From positions 1-22,953 of the forward strand of contig DATHVR010000122.1 of assembly GCA_035461175.1 (NCBI GenBank): a DNA stretch of 22,953 nucleotides. The letters are read 5' to 3'. The translations under genes were made by a program, and so were the position numbers. Positions 1-7,557 of the stretch are shown here, piece by piece. The notes beneath the pieces are model-generated. The model did no database searches. It saw only the letters and a list, made by a program, of their open reading frames with translations, and had not been told where the DNA came from. How positions within the stretch are numbered: the first letter of the stretch is position 1; each line of letters begins with the position of its first letter. The stretch comes from DATHVR01 sp035461175 (GTDB lineage: Bacteria > Actinomycetota > Acidimicrobiia > Spongiisociales > ZC4RG35).

Positions 1-119
1 TCGCGGGGGGTTACAGGGGGGTCGTCCCCCCTTGATGTAATCGCGGGGGGTTACAGGGGGGTCGTCCCCCCTTGATGTAATCGCCGGGGGGTTACAGGGG
101 GATCGCCCCCTTGATGTCA
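1..119. repeat. Three tandem ~40-bp hairpin-forming repeat units
   Basis: Units run 1-40, 41-80 and 81-119. The first two are identical; the third has diverged by a few bases. Each unit holds a G-run/C-run hairpin (six G, TCGT loop, six C in units 1 and 2; five G, ATCG, five C in unit 3). It is flanked by TTACA and TGTAA (TGTCA in unit 3), which can pair as an outer stem. The array begins 2 nt after the stop codon of the sodN gene read on the minus strand, so it lies in or just beyond the 3' end of that transcript. It may continue beyond the window. There is no spacer between units, so this is not CRISPR. A role as a serial terminator or 3' mRNA stabiliser is an inference. Confidence 0.85.
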
Positions 120-121
120 TC

Positions 122-532
122 TCAGCTGGGGGGGTAAACGCCCATGCTCTTGGCTTTGTCGGTCTTCCAGAAGATCTCGGCGATCTCGTCGATCAGGTCG
201 AGGAGCTTCTGGCCATCGGCGGGATCGACCGACTTCTTGGCGTCGCCGGCCTGGTGGATGGCCCGCCAGAACAGGTCGTCGAGGTCGGGGAACTGCTCGC
301 GGTGGTCGGCAGTGAAGAAGTCCGCCCACAGCACCATCAGGTGGTGCTTGACGAGCTCGGCCCGCTCCTCCTTGATGAGGATCGCCCGGTCCCGGAAAAC
401 GGGGTCGTCGGAGTCCTGATACTTCTCGGCAACCTTGAGGACCGACATTGCCTCGATCTTGGCCTGGGCAGGGTCGTATACGCCGCAGTAAAGATCACAG
501 TGGGCGTGGGCGACGGTGGGCGAACGGAACAT
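122..532 (-). CDS. sodN: Nickel superoxide dismutase precursor (SodN)
   Basis: 136-residue precursor of Ni-type superoxide dismutase, which turns superoxide into oxygen and hydrogen peroxide in the cytoplasm. The nickel hook is residues 11-19 (HCDLYCGVY). His11, Cys12 and Cys16 match the family's Ni ligands His1, Cys2 and Cys6, and Tyr19 matches Tyr9. A ten-residue leader ending in AHA precedes His11; family knowledge says it is cut off by SodX to expose the ligand N-terminus, leaving a mature chain of 126 residues. The ATG at 532 is chosen because AGGAGG lies 4 nt upstream (537-542 on the plus strand) and an upstream in-frame ATG at 586 would give an implausible leader. Odd: hook position 5 is Tyr where the family has a conserved Pro. 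The maturation protease is divergently transcribed next door, which supports the call. Confidence 0.95.
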   Translation of the reverse strand: MFRSPTVAHAHCDLYCGVYDPAQAKIEAMSVLKVAEKYQDSDDPVFRDRAILIKEERAELVKHHLMVLWADFFTADHREQFPDLDDLFWRAIHQAGDAKKSVDPADGQKLLDLIDEIAEIFWKTDKAKSMGVYPPS

Positions 533-588
533 GCAACCTCCTGTTTGGTTCCTTCCCTGACCATACTCCTCTCCCGGACGATCCAAAC
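533..588. promoter_or_regulatory. Divergent sodN/sodX promoter region
   Basis: This 56-bp gap separates two divergent start codons. For sodN (minus strand) a plausible promoter is TTTGGA (587-582), 16 nt spacer, TATGGT (565-560), followed by the AGGAGG ribosome site at 542-537. The sodN -35 would touch the sodX start codon, so the two genes probably interfere with or share control of each other. I see no convincing separate promoter for sodX and no clear operator palindrome. Promoter assignment is by eye. Confidence 0.45.
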
Positions 589-984
589 GTGCGCAGATTC
601 ATCATCTCCGAACTCTCGATGACGCCGGCGCTGCGGCCCGGCGACCGACTCCTCGCCCAGCGGCTGCGGCGACCCCGTCGCGGCCGGGTGGTCTTCTTCC
701 CGCATCCGGGCCGACCCGACTTCTGGCTGGTGAAGCGGATCGTGGGCCTGCCCGGCGAGCGGGTCGAGGTCCGCGACGGTCACCTGATCATCGATGGAGA
801 GAAGGTTTCGGACCCGTGGGCGGGCGGCCCGACTGCCCCCGACGGCACCTGGCAGGTTCCCCCCGACGGCATATTCGTCCTCTCCGACGCCCGCCACCGG
901 ACGCGCGCCGACTCCCGCACGCTGGGGCCTGTGCCTCTGTCCGACGCCTACGTGGCCCGGCTGCGGTACCGGCGGGGAGATTGA
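589..984 (+). CDS. sodX: Nickel-type superoxide dismutase maturation protease (SodX)
   Basis: 131-residue S26-family (signal peptidase-like) serine protease that removes the SodN leader. The catalytic Ser is Ser10 in the SMTP motif, and the general base is Lys49 in the box VKRIVGLPGE. Later S26 boxes are GIFVLSD (94-100) and ADSRTLG (107-113). Unlike secretory signal peptidases it has no N-terminal membrane anchor, which fits a cytoplasmic enzyme acting on folded-state SodN. The GTG at 589 is the last possible start before the catalytic Ser box; upstream in-frame codons run into the sodN leader region. The stop overlaps the next ATG by one base (TGATG), so it is translationally coupled to the glycosylase gene. 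Next to sodN the assignment is strong; alone it could only be called an S26 peptidase. Confidence 0.88.
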   Translation: MRRFIISELSMTPALRPGDRLLAQRLRRPRRGRVVFFPHPGRPDFWLVKRIVGLPGERVEVRDGHLIIDGEKVSDPWAGGPTAPDGTWQVPPDGIFVLSDARHRTRADSRTLGPVPLSDAYVARLRYRRGD

Positions 985-1664
985 TGGCCCTCGACGCCGA
1001 CACTTTCGCCTCCGCCGGCCGGCGTTTGGCCGCCGGAGACTCCCGCCTGGAATCGATCGTCGCCGAGCACGGATTTCCCGACTTCTGGCACCGTCCGGCC
1101 GGCTTCGCCACCCTGGCGCTGCTCATCGTCGAGCAACAGGTTTCGCTTGCCTCCGCCCGGGCGGTGTTCGAGCGGTTGGTGTCGGCGTTGGGTGACGTCA
1201 GTGCCGACTCGGTGTCCGGGGCGGATCCGGCCCTTCTCGCCGGATGCGGGCTCACCCGCCAGAAGATCCGCTATCTCACGGAACTCGCCGGTGCCGTCGA
1301 GTCGGGTCGTCTCGATCTTGCTGCTCTGGCGTCCCTGGACGACGGGTCGGCCCGCCGTGATTTGCTCTCCCAGGTGGGTATCGGCCCCTGGACGGCCGAT
1401 GTCTACCTGCTATCCGCCCTGCGCCGACCCGACATCTGGCCGACCGGCGACCGCGCCCTACAGGTGGGCGTGGCCGAGCGGCTCGGGCTGGAGACACCTC
1501 CCGGCCCCGAAGATCTAGACCGGATCGGAGAGCGCTGGCGACCCTTCCGGTCGGTGGCGGCCCGGCTCTTCTGGCACGACTACCTGCGACGGCGGGGAAG
1601 ATCGGAGATCCCGGTGGCGGGATTGGGAGCGGGGATACCGGAACCCGGGGACGTTGCTGATTAG
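984..1664 (+). CDS. AlkA-type DNA-3-methyladenine glycosylase (HhH-GPD family)
   Basis: 226-residue helix-hairpin-helix glycosylase that removes alkylated bases such as 3-methyladenine to start base excision repair. The hairpin motif is at about 127-142 (LLSQVGIGPWTADVYL), and the catalytic Asp is Asp156 in WPTGDRAL, at the usual spacing after the hairpin. The N-terminal part (residues 40-60, with IVEQQVSLASA) matches the conserved helix of the family. No C-terminal FeS cluster cysteines are present, so it is not an EndoIII/MutY enzyme. It is shorter than E. coli AlkA and lacks its N-terminal beta domain. The ATG at 984 is supported by the one-base overlap with the upstream stop; longer in-frame extensions would overlap the protease gene. 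Substrate range cannot be read from the sequence. Confidence 0.88.
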   Translation: MALDADTFASAGRRLAAGDSRLESIVAEHGFPDFWHRPAGFATLALLIVEQQVSLASARAVFERLVSALGDVSADSVSGADPALLAGCGLTRQKIRYLTELAGAVESGRLDLAALASLDDGSARRDLLSQVGIGPWTADVYLLSALRRPDIWPTGDRALQVGVAERLGLETPPGPEDLDRIGERWRPFRSVAARLFWHDYLRRRGRSEIPVAGLGAGIPEPGDVAD

Positions 1665-1673
1665 CGTTTGAGC

Positions 1674-1841
1674 ATGTCATGCGCCTGGTGCCGCCGTCCG
1701 CTGGCCTACGTCCACGGCCACGCCGCCTGCCTGGACGGAACCTGCCCCATGTTCGGACTCAACCAGGACGAGTGCTGCTCCGGCGAGACCGCCGCCACCT
1801 GTCCGGCACCGTCGTCGGTGATCGCCCGACGGCAGACCTGA
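1674..1841 (+). CDS. Small Cys-rich protein of 55 residues, putative metal-binding
   Basis: An open frame of 55 residues from ATG 1674 to TGA 1841. It has seven cysteines (3, 6, 19, 24, 34, 35, 43), arranged as an opening CAWC pair, an HGH segment, CLDGTC and a CC pair in a NQDECCSG segment. Spaced CxxC and CxxxxC pairs suggest a zinc-ribbon-like or other metal/redox fold; I cannot assign a known family. It sits 9 nt after the glycosylase stop and 1 nt before the next ATG, which argues for a real gene. A -10-like TAGCGT (1662-1667, overlapping the glycosylase stop) ends 6 nt before the ATG, matching the leaderless signature seen elsewhere here. Codon third positions are mostly G or C, as in its neighbours. 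Function unknown. Confidence 0.7.
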   Translation: MSCAWCRRPLAYVHGHAACLDGTCPMFGLNQDECCSGETAATCPAPSSVIARRQT

Positions 1842-1842
1842 G

Positions 1843-2718
1843 ATGGCTCATCGCCATCCCGGCTTCGACCGGCGGCGTCAACTGATCGGCTCGATCCTGG
1901 GGGCGGCCACGGTGGTGACCCTGCTCGGGTCGGTACTCGTGCTCGGCCTGGGCGGCGACGAGGCCGCCCCGGATTCGACCGCGGCGGGTGACGTCACCAC
2001 CTCGATCGGCGGCGACTCTCTCACCTCTCTCGCCGCCGCCTCGAGCCGCGCCACCGTCCCCGCCACCACCGCCCGGCCGCCCACGTCCTCGTCGACTTCC
2101 CTTCCGAGCACCTCCGCACCCACGACGACCACCCCGTCAACCACCGATCCACCGACCACCATCGCTCCCCCCACCATCCCGGAGACGACCACCGCCGCCG
2201 AGACCACCACCCCGACCCTGGCCCGGCTGATTCTCGAGGACGACGGGCTCTCCGCGGTCGACTTCGGGGACGGCGTGGAGGAGACGGTCGCCGCCGTTCA
2301 GGCCCGTCTGGGCCCGGCCACCTCGGACAGCGGGTGGGTGGCAGCCCGGGGAGACTACGGGGTCTGCCCGGGGACGGCAGTCCGCGTGATCCGCTGGGAG
2401 AGCCTGCGCCTGTTCTTCACCGACGGCCCCACCGACTTCGGTGAGGAGGCCCGGCACTTCTTCTATTACAGCCAGTCGCCGGCGGGAGCCGAGGCCGTGG
2501 TCGACCTGACCACCTCGGCGGCGATCGGGATCGACTCCACCGTGGACGAGCTCAGACGGGCATATGGCGATCGCCTGGTCATCGAGAGCAGCATCCCCTT
2601 CGGCGTCACCTTCTACATAGACGCCAACACTCCCGGGCTCCTCTCGGGGATTCTGACCGCCTCCTCCCCAGACGGGGTGGTCACGGCCATCAGCGGCGGG
2701 TTCGGCTGCGGCAGCTGA
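1843..2718 (+). CDS. Membrane-anchored protein with Thr/Ser/Pro-rich linker, unknown function
   Basis: 291 residues. The N-terminus is basic (HRHPGFDRRR) followed by a hydrophobic segment at about 14-37, which fits a signal anchor or uncleaved signal peptide. Residues about 40-125 are a low-complexity linker of Thr, Ser, Pro and Ala, typical of wall-spanning linkers in actinobacterial surface proteins. The C-terminal part (127-291) looks folded, with alternating hydrophobic segments and a Cys in YGVCPG and another in the final GFGCGS, which could form a disulfide outside the cell. I do not recognise the domain. The start ATG lies one base after the previous stop (TGAGATG), so it is probably co-transcribed with the glycosylase and the Cys-rich gene. 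Confidence 0.75.
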   Translation: MAHRHPGFDRRRQLIGSILGAATVVTLLGSVLVLGLGGDEAAPDSTAAGDVTTSIGGDSLTSLAAASSRATVPATTARPPTSSSTSLPSTSAPTTTTPSTTDPPTTIAPPTIPETTTAAETTTPTLARLILEDDGLSAVDFGDGVEETVAAVQARLGPATSDSGWVAARGDYGVCPGTAVRVIRWESLRLFFTDGPTDFGEEARHFFYYSQSPAGAEAVVDLTTSAAIGIDSTVDELRRAYGDRLVIESSIPFGVTFYIDANTPGLLSGILTASSPDGVVTAISGGFGCGS

Positions 2719-2744
2719 GCCCGCCATATCAAACCGGGACCGCG

Positions 2745-2750
2745 TAGGCT
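2745..2750 (+). promoter_or_regulatory. -10 box (TAGGCT), likely leaderless promoter of the ACT-domain gene
   Basis: TAGGCT ends 6 nt before ATG 2757, with no ribosome binding site and no clear -35. The spacing puts the transcript start at or next to the ATG. Confidence 0.5.
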
Positions 2751-2756
2751 CGGGGC

Positions 2757-3152
2757 ATGACGGAATTCATCGTCCACGTCGAGAATCGCCCCGGGCGCCT
2801 GGCCTCGATCACCGAGCTGCTAGCGGCCGCCGAGGTGAACATCGAGGCTCTGGCCGCTTACGGCTACGACGGTGAAGGCGTCCTCCGGCTCATCGTCGAC
2901 GATGCCGAGGGAGCCCGACGCGTTTTCTCGGAAGCCGGCTTCGCAGTCGAGGAGCACCAGGTCCTGACTGCCTTCATGCCCCACTCCCCCGGGGCCCTGG
3001 CCGCGGTGACCCGGCGCCTGGCCGACGCTGACGTGAACATCGATGCCATGTACGTCCTCTCCACCTCGTCGGACGGAATCGAGGTGGCGATCGCCGTGGA
3101 AGGGGACGTCTCGGCCACCGACCTCCCGGTGACGGGTTCCATCTCGCGCTAA
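2757..3152 (+). CDS. Tandem ACT-domain protein
   Basis: 131 residues made almost entirely of two ACT-like domains, about 1-66 and 68-131. The first opens FIVHVENRPGRLASIT with a later VNIEAL; the second repeats the pattern as MPHSPGALAAVT and VNIDAMYV. This is the usual ACT signature of a Gly after the first strand and a V-N-I segment in the second strand. Stand-alone ACT proteins bind amino acids or act as regulatory subunits, but there is no catalytic partner next to it here. It is preceded by its own -10-like box and followed by a 39-nt gap, so it is probably monocistronic. Ligand and partner unknown. Confidence 0.88.
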   Translation: MTEFIVHVENRPGRLASITELLAAAEVNIEALAAYGYDGEGVLRLIVDDAEGARRVFSEAGFAVEEHQVLTAFMPHSPGALAAVTRRLADADVNIDAMYVLSTSSDGIEVAIAVEGDVSATDLPVTGSISR

Positions 3153-3178
3153 ATGTTCCTATTGCTTTGACCTCGACC

Positions 3179-3184
3179 TAGCAT
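3179..3184 (+). promoter_or_regulatory. -10 box (TAGCAT), likely leaderless promoter of the DUF3048 lipoprotein gene
   Basis: TAGCAT ends 7 nt before ATG 3192. The intervening CCCTCCC has no ribosome site. Confidence 0.5.
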
Positions 3185-3191
3185 CCCTCCC

Positions 3192-4286
3192 ATGCAAATC
3201 AGACTTCTGGTCGCGCTCGCCTTGATCGCTGCTGCCTGCAGCGGTGGGGGCGAGGCCGACACCACCACGTCCACCACCATCCCGACCACGACCACGGTCG
3301 AGACGACCACCACCACTCGTCCAACCACCACCACCGTCGACGACCGCCCTCGCTCGCCCATCAACGGCCTTCCCGTCGACGATGCCGAGATACTCGAGCG
3401 CCGGGTGATGGCGATCAAGATCGACAACCACTGGAACGCCCGGCCCCAGTCGGGGATCCTGGAAGCCGACGCCATCTTCGAGATCCGGGTCGAGGGCGGC
3501 CTCACCCGGTTCATGGCCGTCTTCCACTCCTCCGACTCCGAGTACCTTGGACCGATCCGCTCCGGCCGTCCCTCCGACGCCACCCTCGTCCGTCCCTTCG
3601 AGGCGGTGCTGGTGATCAGCGGTGGCCAGCCCTGGATCCGGTCCGGGATCAGCGGACTCGGTGTCAACTACATCGGCGACGTCCGGCCGGGCATGTTCCG
3701 GGTGTCGGAACGTTTCGCGCCCCACAACCTCTACGGCAACACCATCGAACTGCGGGGGGTGGCCGACGACCGGGGACTCGCCGACGACCCGCCCCCGGTC
3801 TCGCTGTGGGAGTTCGGCGAACTACCCGAGGGAGACCGGGAAGAGGCCACCGCCATCCGTTTCACCTTCTCGGACACCACCACCACCGAGTGGGTGTGGG
3901 ACGGGACCGAGTACCTGCGTAACATCGACGGCGAACAGTCGAACTGGGTGACCCCGGAGGGCGAGACGGAGCAGATCACGAGCGAGCTCCTGATCGCCAT
4001 CGTCGGCGACCAGTACGTCGCCTCACCGCCGTCCGGCTCCTCGGGCTCATCGGTGCCCGCTACCTCCACAATCGGGGAGGGTCCCTTCTACATCTTCTCC
4101 GGCGGCGAAATCATCGAGGGCACCTGGGCACGGGAGGATGCCTCCGAGCCGTTCACGCTCACCGACCCCGACGGCGAGGAGCTGCTGGTACCGGCCGGAA
4201 AGCCGTGGATCTCGGTTGTGCCCGACAACGGCAACATCGAATGGGACGCCACCCCGGTGACGACCACGTCCACCACCGAGGGCTGA
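3192..4286 (+). CDS. DUF3048 (YerB-like) lipoprotein
   Basis: 364 residues. It has a short hydrophobic signal with a lipobox ending at Cys16 (IAAAC), so it is expected to be a lipid-anchored outer-leaflet protein. A Thr-rich linker follows (about 23-55). The folded part starts at SPINGLPVDD and carries the DUF3048 hallmarks: AIKIDNHWNARPQSGI, GGLTRFMAVF and GPIRSGRPSD. This family includes Bacillus YerB, of unknown biochemical function. Near the C-terminus WISVVP and IEWD resemble the C-terminal domain that usually follows. The last residues return to a Thr/Ser stretch. The amidase gene starts one base after its stop (TGAGATG), implying co-transcription. Whether that link is functional is unknown. 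Confidence 0.87.
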   Translation: MQIRLLVALALIAAACSGGGEADTTTSTTIPTTTTVETTTTTRPTTTTVDDRPRSPINGLPVDDAEILERRVMAIKIDNHWNARPQSGILEADAIFEIRVEGGLTRFMAVFHSSDSEYLGPIRSGRPSDATLVRPFEAVLVISGGQPWIRSGISGLGVNYIGDVRPGMFRVSERFAPHNLYGNTIELRGVADDRGLADDPPPVSLWEFGELPEGDREEATAIRFTFSDTTTTEWVWDGTEYLRNIDGEQSNWVTPEGETEQITSELLIAIVGDQYVASPPSGSSGSSVPATSTIGEGPFYIFSGGEIIEGTWAREDASEPFTLTDPDGEELLVPAGKPWISVVPDNGNIEWDATPVTTTSTTEG

Positions 4287-4287
4287 G

Positions 4288-5535
4288 ATGCAGCCGGTGA
4301 CGGTGGCCGGGGCGGTCGCCGCCGCCCACGCCGACGACACCAACTCGTTCATCGAGGTGGACGACTCCGCGCTCGAGGTCGAACCCCGGCCGGGGCCGCT
4401 AACGGCCACCCCGGTGGCGATCAAGGACCTGATCGACCAAGCCGGTCACACCACCACAGCCGGCTCCGCCTTCTACCGGCACCAGGCCCAGGCCACGGCT
4501 CCGGCCATCGGCCGCCTCGAACGGGCGGGAGCGGTCGTGATCGGCCGGACCAACCTGCACGAGTTCGCCTTCGGGTTCTCCTCGGAGAACCCCTGGTTCG
4601 GTCCGGTGTTGAATCCCTGGGATCACTCGCTCTCGGCGGGGGGCTCATCGGGGGGATCCGCCGCCGCCGTGGCCGCCGGGATCGTACCCATCGCCATCGG
4701 CACCGACACCGGTGGATCGGTGCGAGTACCCGCCGCCATGTGCGCCGTGACCGGGCTCAAGGTCTCCCACGGTCTGATCCCGCTCGACGGCGTCTTCCCG
4801 CTGGTCCCCAGCTTCGACACCGTGGGGGCGATCGCCGACTCCCTCGACGCCCTGGAGGCGGCCACCGCCGCCATGGCGGGAGACGAGTGGCCGCAGCCGC
4901 CGCCGGCGATCGACCGGCTCCGTCTCGTGATCCCCGGGCACTGGATCGAGTCCGCCCCACTCGACTCCGCCACTGAGGCGGCCTTTGCGAGTTTCGTGGA
5001 AGCGGCCGCCGGGTTCGGCGTCGACGTGAGCCACCACCCACTTTCCGAGTTGGGCCCCTCCTCACATCAGGCCGCCCTCATCGCCCGCGAGGTGGCACCG
5101 ATCCACGCCGCGTGGAGACGGGCGGGACGCCCGTACGGAGCCGACGTCGGCGAACGCATCGACGCGGCGTTGGAGTTGGCCGAAGACGGTCCCGCCCAGT
5201 CTGCCGCCACCGCCTGGGGCGCCGAGGTGACCCGGACGATGCATCGGGCCACCGCCGATGGCAGCCTCCTCATCACGCCGACGGTGGCGAGTCTGGACAA
5301 GCGCATCGGCGAGGATCGGACCGGAGATCACCACTACCGGGCCGTCCTTTCGTGGTTCACCGCCCCCGTCAACCCGACCGGTCTCCCGGCCCTGACGATC
5401 CCGGTCGCCGGTCCCGGCCGAACGCCCTCGGTGCAGATCATCGGCCCACCCCGCGGTGAACGTCTCCTGCTCGCCACTGCCCGCACCCTTTTGGCGGCGG
5501 GAATTCTCGGCCCGGGGCGATTGCCTTCTGAATGA
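4288..5535 (+). CDS. Amidase signature-family hydrolase
   Basis: 415 residues, amidase signature family. The Ser-cisSer-Lys triad is visible: Lys46 (VAIKDL), cis-Ser120 (GGSSGGSAAAVAAG) and nucleophile Ser144 (GTDTGGSVR). The spacings of 74 and 24 residues match the family closely. It hydrolyses a C-N amide bond, but the substrate cannot be read from sequence. It is shorter than GatA (usually about 480 residues) and no gatB or gatC lies nearby, so I prefer a stand-alone amidase over the tRNA amidotransferase subunit. No signal peptide, so cytoplasmic. It is tightly coupled to the DUF3048 gene. Its 3' end is followed by the korA leader. Confidence 0.9.
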   Translation: MQPVTVAGAVAAAHADDTNSFIEVDDSALEVEPRPGPLTATPVAIKDLIDQAGHTTTAGSAFYRHQAQATAPAIGRLERAGAVVIGRTNLHEFAFGFSSENPWFGPVLNPWDHSLSAGGSSGGSAAAVAAGIVPIAIGTDTGGSVRVPAAMCAVTGLKVSHGLIPLDGVFPLVPSFDTVGAIADSLDALEAATAAMAGDEWPQPPPAIDRLRLVIPGHWIESAPLDSATEAAFASFVEAAAGFGVDVSHHPLSELGPSSHQAALIAREVAPIHAAWRRAGRPYGADVGERIDAALELAEDGPAQSAATAWGAEVTRTMHRATADGSLLITPTVASLDKRIGEDRTGDHHYRAVLSWFTAPVNPTGLPALTIPVAGPGRTPSVQIIGPPRGERLLLATARTLLAAGILGPGRLPSE

Positions 5536-5652
5536 CCCGGCAACCGCTTTACAATTCACGTTGGTGCGGGTCGAACCCGTCGAGTTCGGACATTCAACAA
5601 CCGATAGCTCTGTGACAAACCACCGCGCCCGAGCGACAAGGAAGTGACAACC
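5536..5652 (+). promoter_or_regulatory. korAB upstream region
   Basis: A 117-bp non-coding gap. Visible elements are a small CGGGT-CGA-ACCCG hairpin at about 5566-5578, a -10-like TAGCTC inside the sequence GATAGCTC near 5604, and an AAGGAAG ribosome site at 5638-5644. The last favours GTG 5653 (8 nt away) over GTG 5644 as the korA start. This would give a leader of about 40 nt, in contrast to the leaderless units around it. No known riboswitch recognised. Confidence 0.4.
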
Positions 5653-7557
5653 GTGGCAGATGAAGCCACTACCCCCGAGCCCCTGGTCGACTCCGACCCC
5701 AACCCTGCCAGCCAGACCACCACCCTCGACCGGGTCGTGATCCGATTCGCCGGCGACTCCGGCGACGGCATGCAGGTCGCCGGAGCCCGATTCACCGACG
5801 CCTCGGCCTCGTTCGGGAACGACCTCGCCACCCTGCCGTCGTTCCCGGCAGAGATCCGGGCCCCGGCCGGGACCCTGCCCGGAGTCTCATCGTTTCAGGT
5901 TCAGATCGCCGACTTCGACATCCTCACCGCCGGCGACCAGCCCGACTGCCTGGTGGCGATGAACCCGGCCGCCCTGCGCAAGAACCTGGCCGAGTTGAAG
6001 GACGCCGGCACGCTTATCGTCAACACCGAGGCCTTCGACGAGCGCAACCTGGCCAAGGCGGGATACGACACCAGCCCGCTCGAAGACGGAAGCCTGGCCG
6101 GCTATCGCCTCATCGAGGTGCCGATGGAGACCCTGACCAAAGAGGCGGTCAAGGACACCGGCGTGTCCGGCCGCGACGTGCTCCGCTCCAAGAACTTCCT
6201 CGCCCTCGGGCTGCTGGCCTGGCTGTTCAACCGTCCCACCGAGCCCACGATCGAATGGGCCGAACTGAAGTTCAAGAACAAGCCCGAAGTGGCGGCCGCC
6301 AACATCGCCGCCTTCAAGGCCGGATACAACTTCGGGATCACCACCGACGCCACCCGGATCACCTTCGAGGTCAAGCCGGCCACCCTGCCCCCCGGAACCT
6401 ATACCAACGTGACAGGCAACACCGCCCTGGCGTGGGGGCTGATGGCCGCCGCCCAGGCCGCCGACCTGCCCCTGTTCTACGGCACCTATCCCATCACTCC
6501 TGCCTCCGACATCCTTCACGAGTTGTCGCGGCACAAGAACTTCGGGGTGAAGACCTTCCAGGCCGAGGATGAGATCGCCGCCATCGGCTCGACGGTGGGA
6601 GCAGCCTTCGCCGGCAACCTGGCCGTCACCGGCTCGTCGGGGCCGGGGATCGCCCTCAAGTCCGAGGGAATCTCGCTCGCCTTCCAGGCCGAGCTGCCGC
6701 TGATCGTGGTCAACGTCCAGCGGGCCGGTCCCTCGACCGGCATGCCTACCAAGCCCGAGCAATCCGACCTGTTGTCGGCCATGTACGGTCGCCACGGTGA
6801 GTCGCCACTTCCGATCGTGGCGGCCTCGTCCCCTTCGGATGCCTTCCTCACCGCGGTCGAGGCGGCCCGGTTGGCGGTCAAGTACATGACCCCGGTGCTG
6901 TTGCTGTCCGACAACCACATCGCCAACGGCTCGGAGCCGTGGCGGCTTCCCGACGTCGAGAACCTGCCCGACATCTCGGTGCCGTTCGCCACCATCAGCA
7001 ACACCGACAACGGCTTCCTCCCCTATCTGCGCGACTTCGAGACTTTCTCACGTCCCTGGGCCATTCCCGGGACACCGGGACTCGAGCACCGACTCGGCGG
7101 CCTGGAGAAGGACTCCAATACCGGCGACGTCTCCTACGACCCCGCCAATCATCAGCTGATGACCGACAGCCGGGCATGGAAGGTGGCGAACATCGCCAAC
7201 GACATCGCCCCGGTCGAGGTCGACCGCGCCGGCGAAAACGACGGCGACGTGCTGGTCCTGGGATGGGGCTCGACCTACGGCAGCATCAAGGCGGCTGTGC
7301 GTCGGCTGCGAGGTCAGGGCCGGGCCGTCGACCATGCCCACCTCCGTCACCTCAACCCCTTCCCCCGCAACCTCGGCGAGGTGCTGTCCCGCTACGAGCG
7401 GGTCCTCATCCCCGAGCTCAACTCCGGTCACCTCCTCAAGATGATCCGGGCCGAGTTCCTGATTCCGGCCACGGGGCTCAACAAGGTGGCCGGCGAACCA
7501 TTCCACATCTCCGAGATCGCAACGAAGATCGAACAAATGCTGGAGCAGACCCAATGA
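5653..7557 (+). CDS. korA: 2-oxoacid:ferredoxin oxidoreductase, fused gamma-alpha subunit (KorA type)
   Basis: 634 residues. The gamma domain comes first (about 25-200, opening VVIRFAGDSGDGMQVAG). It is followed by the pyrimidine-binding alpha domain with YPITPASDILHEL, FQAEDEIAAIGSTVGAAFAG, GSSGPGIALKSEGI and QRAGPSTGMPTKPEQSD. This is the arrangement of actinobacterial KorA, which with KorB oxidises 2-oxoglutarate to succinyl-CoA while reducing ferredoxin. The first 25 residues are an acidic, Pro/Thr-rich extension. The start GTG 5653 is preferred for ribosome-site spacing; GTG 5644 is the alternative. The stop overlaps korB by ATGA. Substrate preference for 2-oxoglutarate over other 2-oxoacids is from family resemblance. 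Confidence 0.92.
   Translation: MADEATTPEPLVDSDPNPASQTTTLDRVVIRFAGDSGDGMQVAGARFTDASASFGNDLATLPSFPAEIRAPAGTLPGVSSFQVQIADFDILTAGDQPDCLVAMNPAALRKNLAELKDAGTLIVNTEAFDERNLAKAGYDTSPLEDGSLAGYRLIEVPMETLTKEAVKDTGVSGRDVLRSKNFLALGLLAWLFNRPTEPTIEWAELKFKNKPEVAAANIAAFKAGYNFGITTDATRITFEVKPATLPPGTYTNVTGNTALAWGLMAAAQAADLPLFYGTYPITPASDILHELSRHKNFGVKTFQAEDEIAAIGSTVGAAFAGNLAVTGSSGPGIALKSEGISLAFQAELPLIVVNVQRAGPSTGMPTKPEQSDLLSAMYGRHGESPLPIVAASSPSDAFLTAVEAARLAVKYMTPVLLLSDNHIANGSEPWRLPDVENLPDISVPFATISNTDNGFLPYLRDFETFSRPWAIPGTPGLEHRLGGLEKDSNTGDVSYDPANHQLMTDSRAWKVANIANDIAPVEVDRAGENDGDVLVLGWGSTYGSIKAAVRRLRGQGRAVDHAHLRHLNPFPRNLGEVLSRYERVLIPELNSGHLLKMIRAEFLIPATGLNKVAGEPFHISEIATKIEQMLEQTQ

Noticed and set aside
1..119. Possible CRISPR array
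   Set aside because: Units are directly adjacent with no unique spacers, and their sequence is a simple hairpin repeat.
4288..5535. GatA subunit of the tRNA amidotransferase
   Set aside because: Shorter than GatA and without gatB or gatC nearby; a general amidase fits better.
5560..5595. Possible tRNA fragment (GGGTCGAACCCG looks like a T-arm)
   Set aside because: No acceptor, D or anticodon arms around it; only a small hairpin in the korA leader.
5887..6918. Long minus-strand open frame inside korA (343 codons)
   Set aside because: Composition is typical of antisense translation in high GC; korA motifs on the plus strand are continuous.
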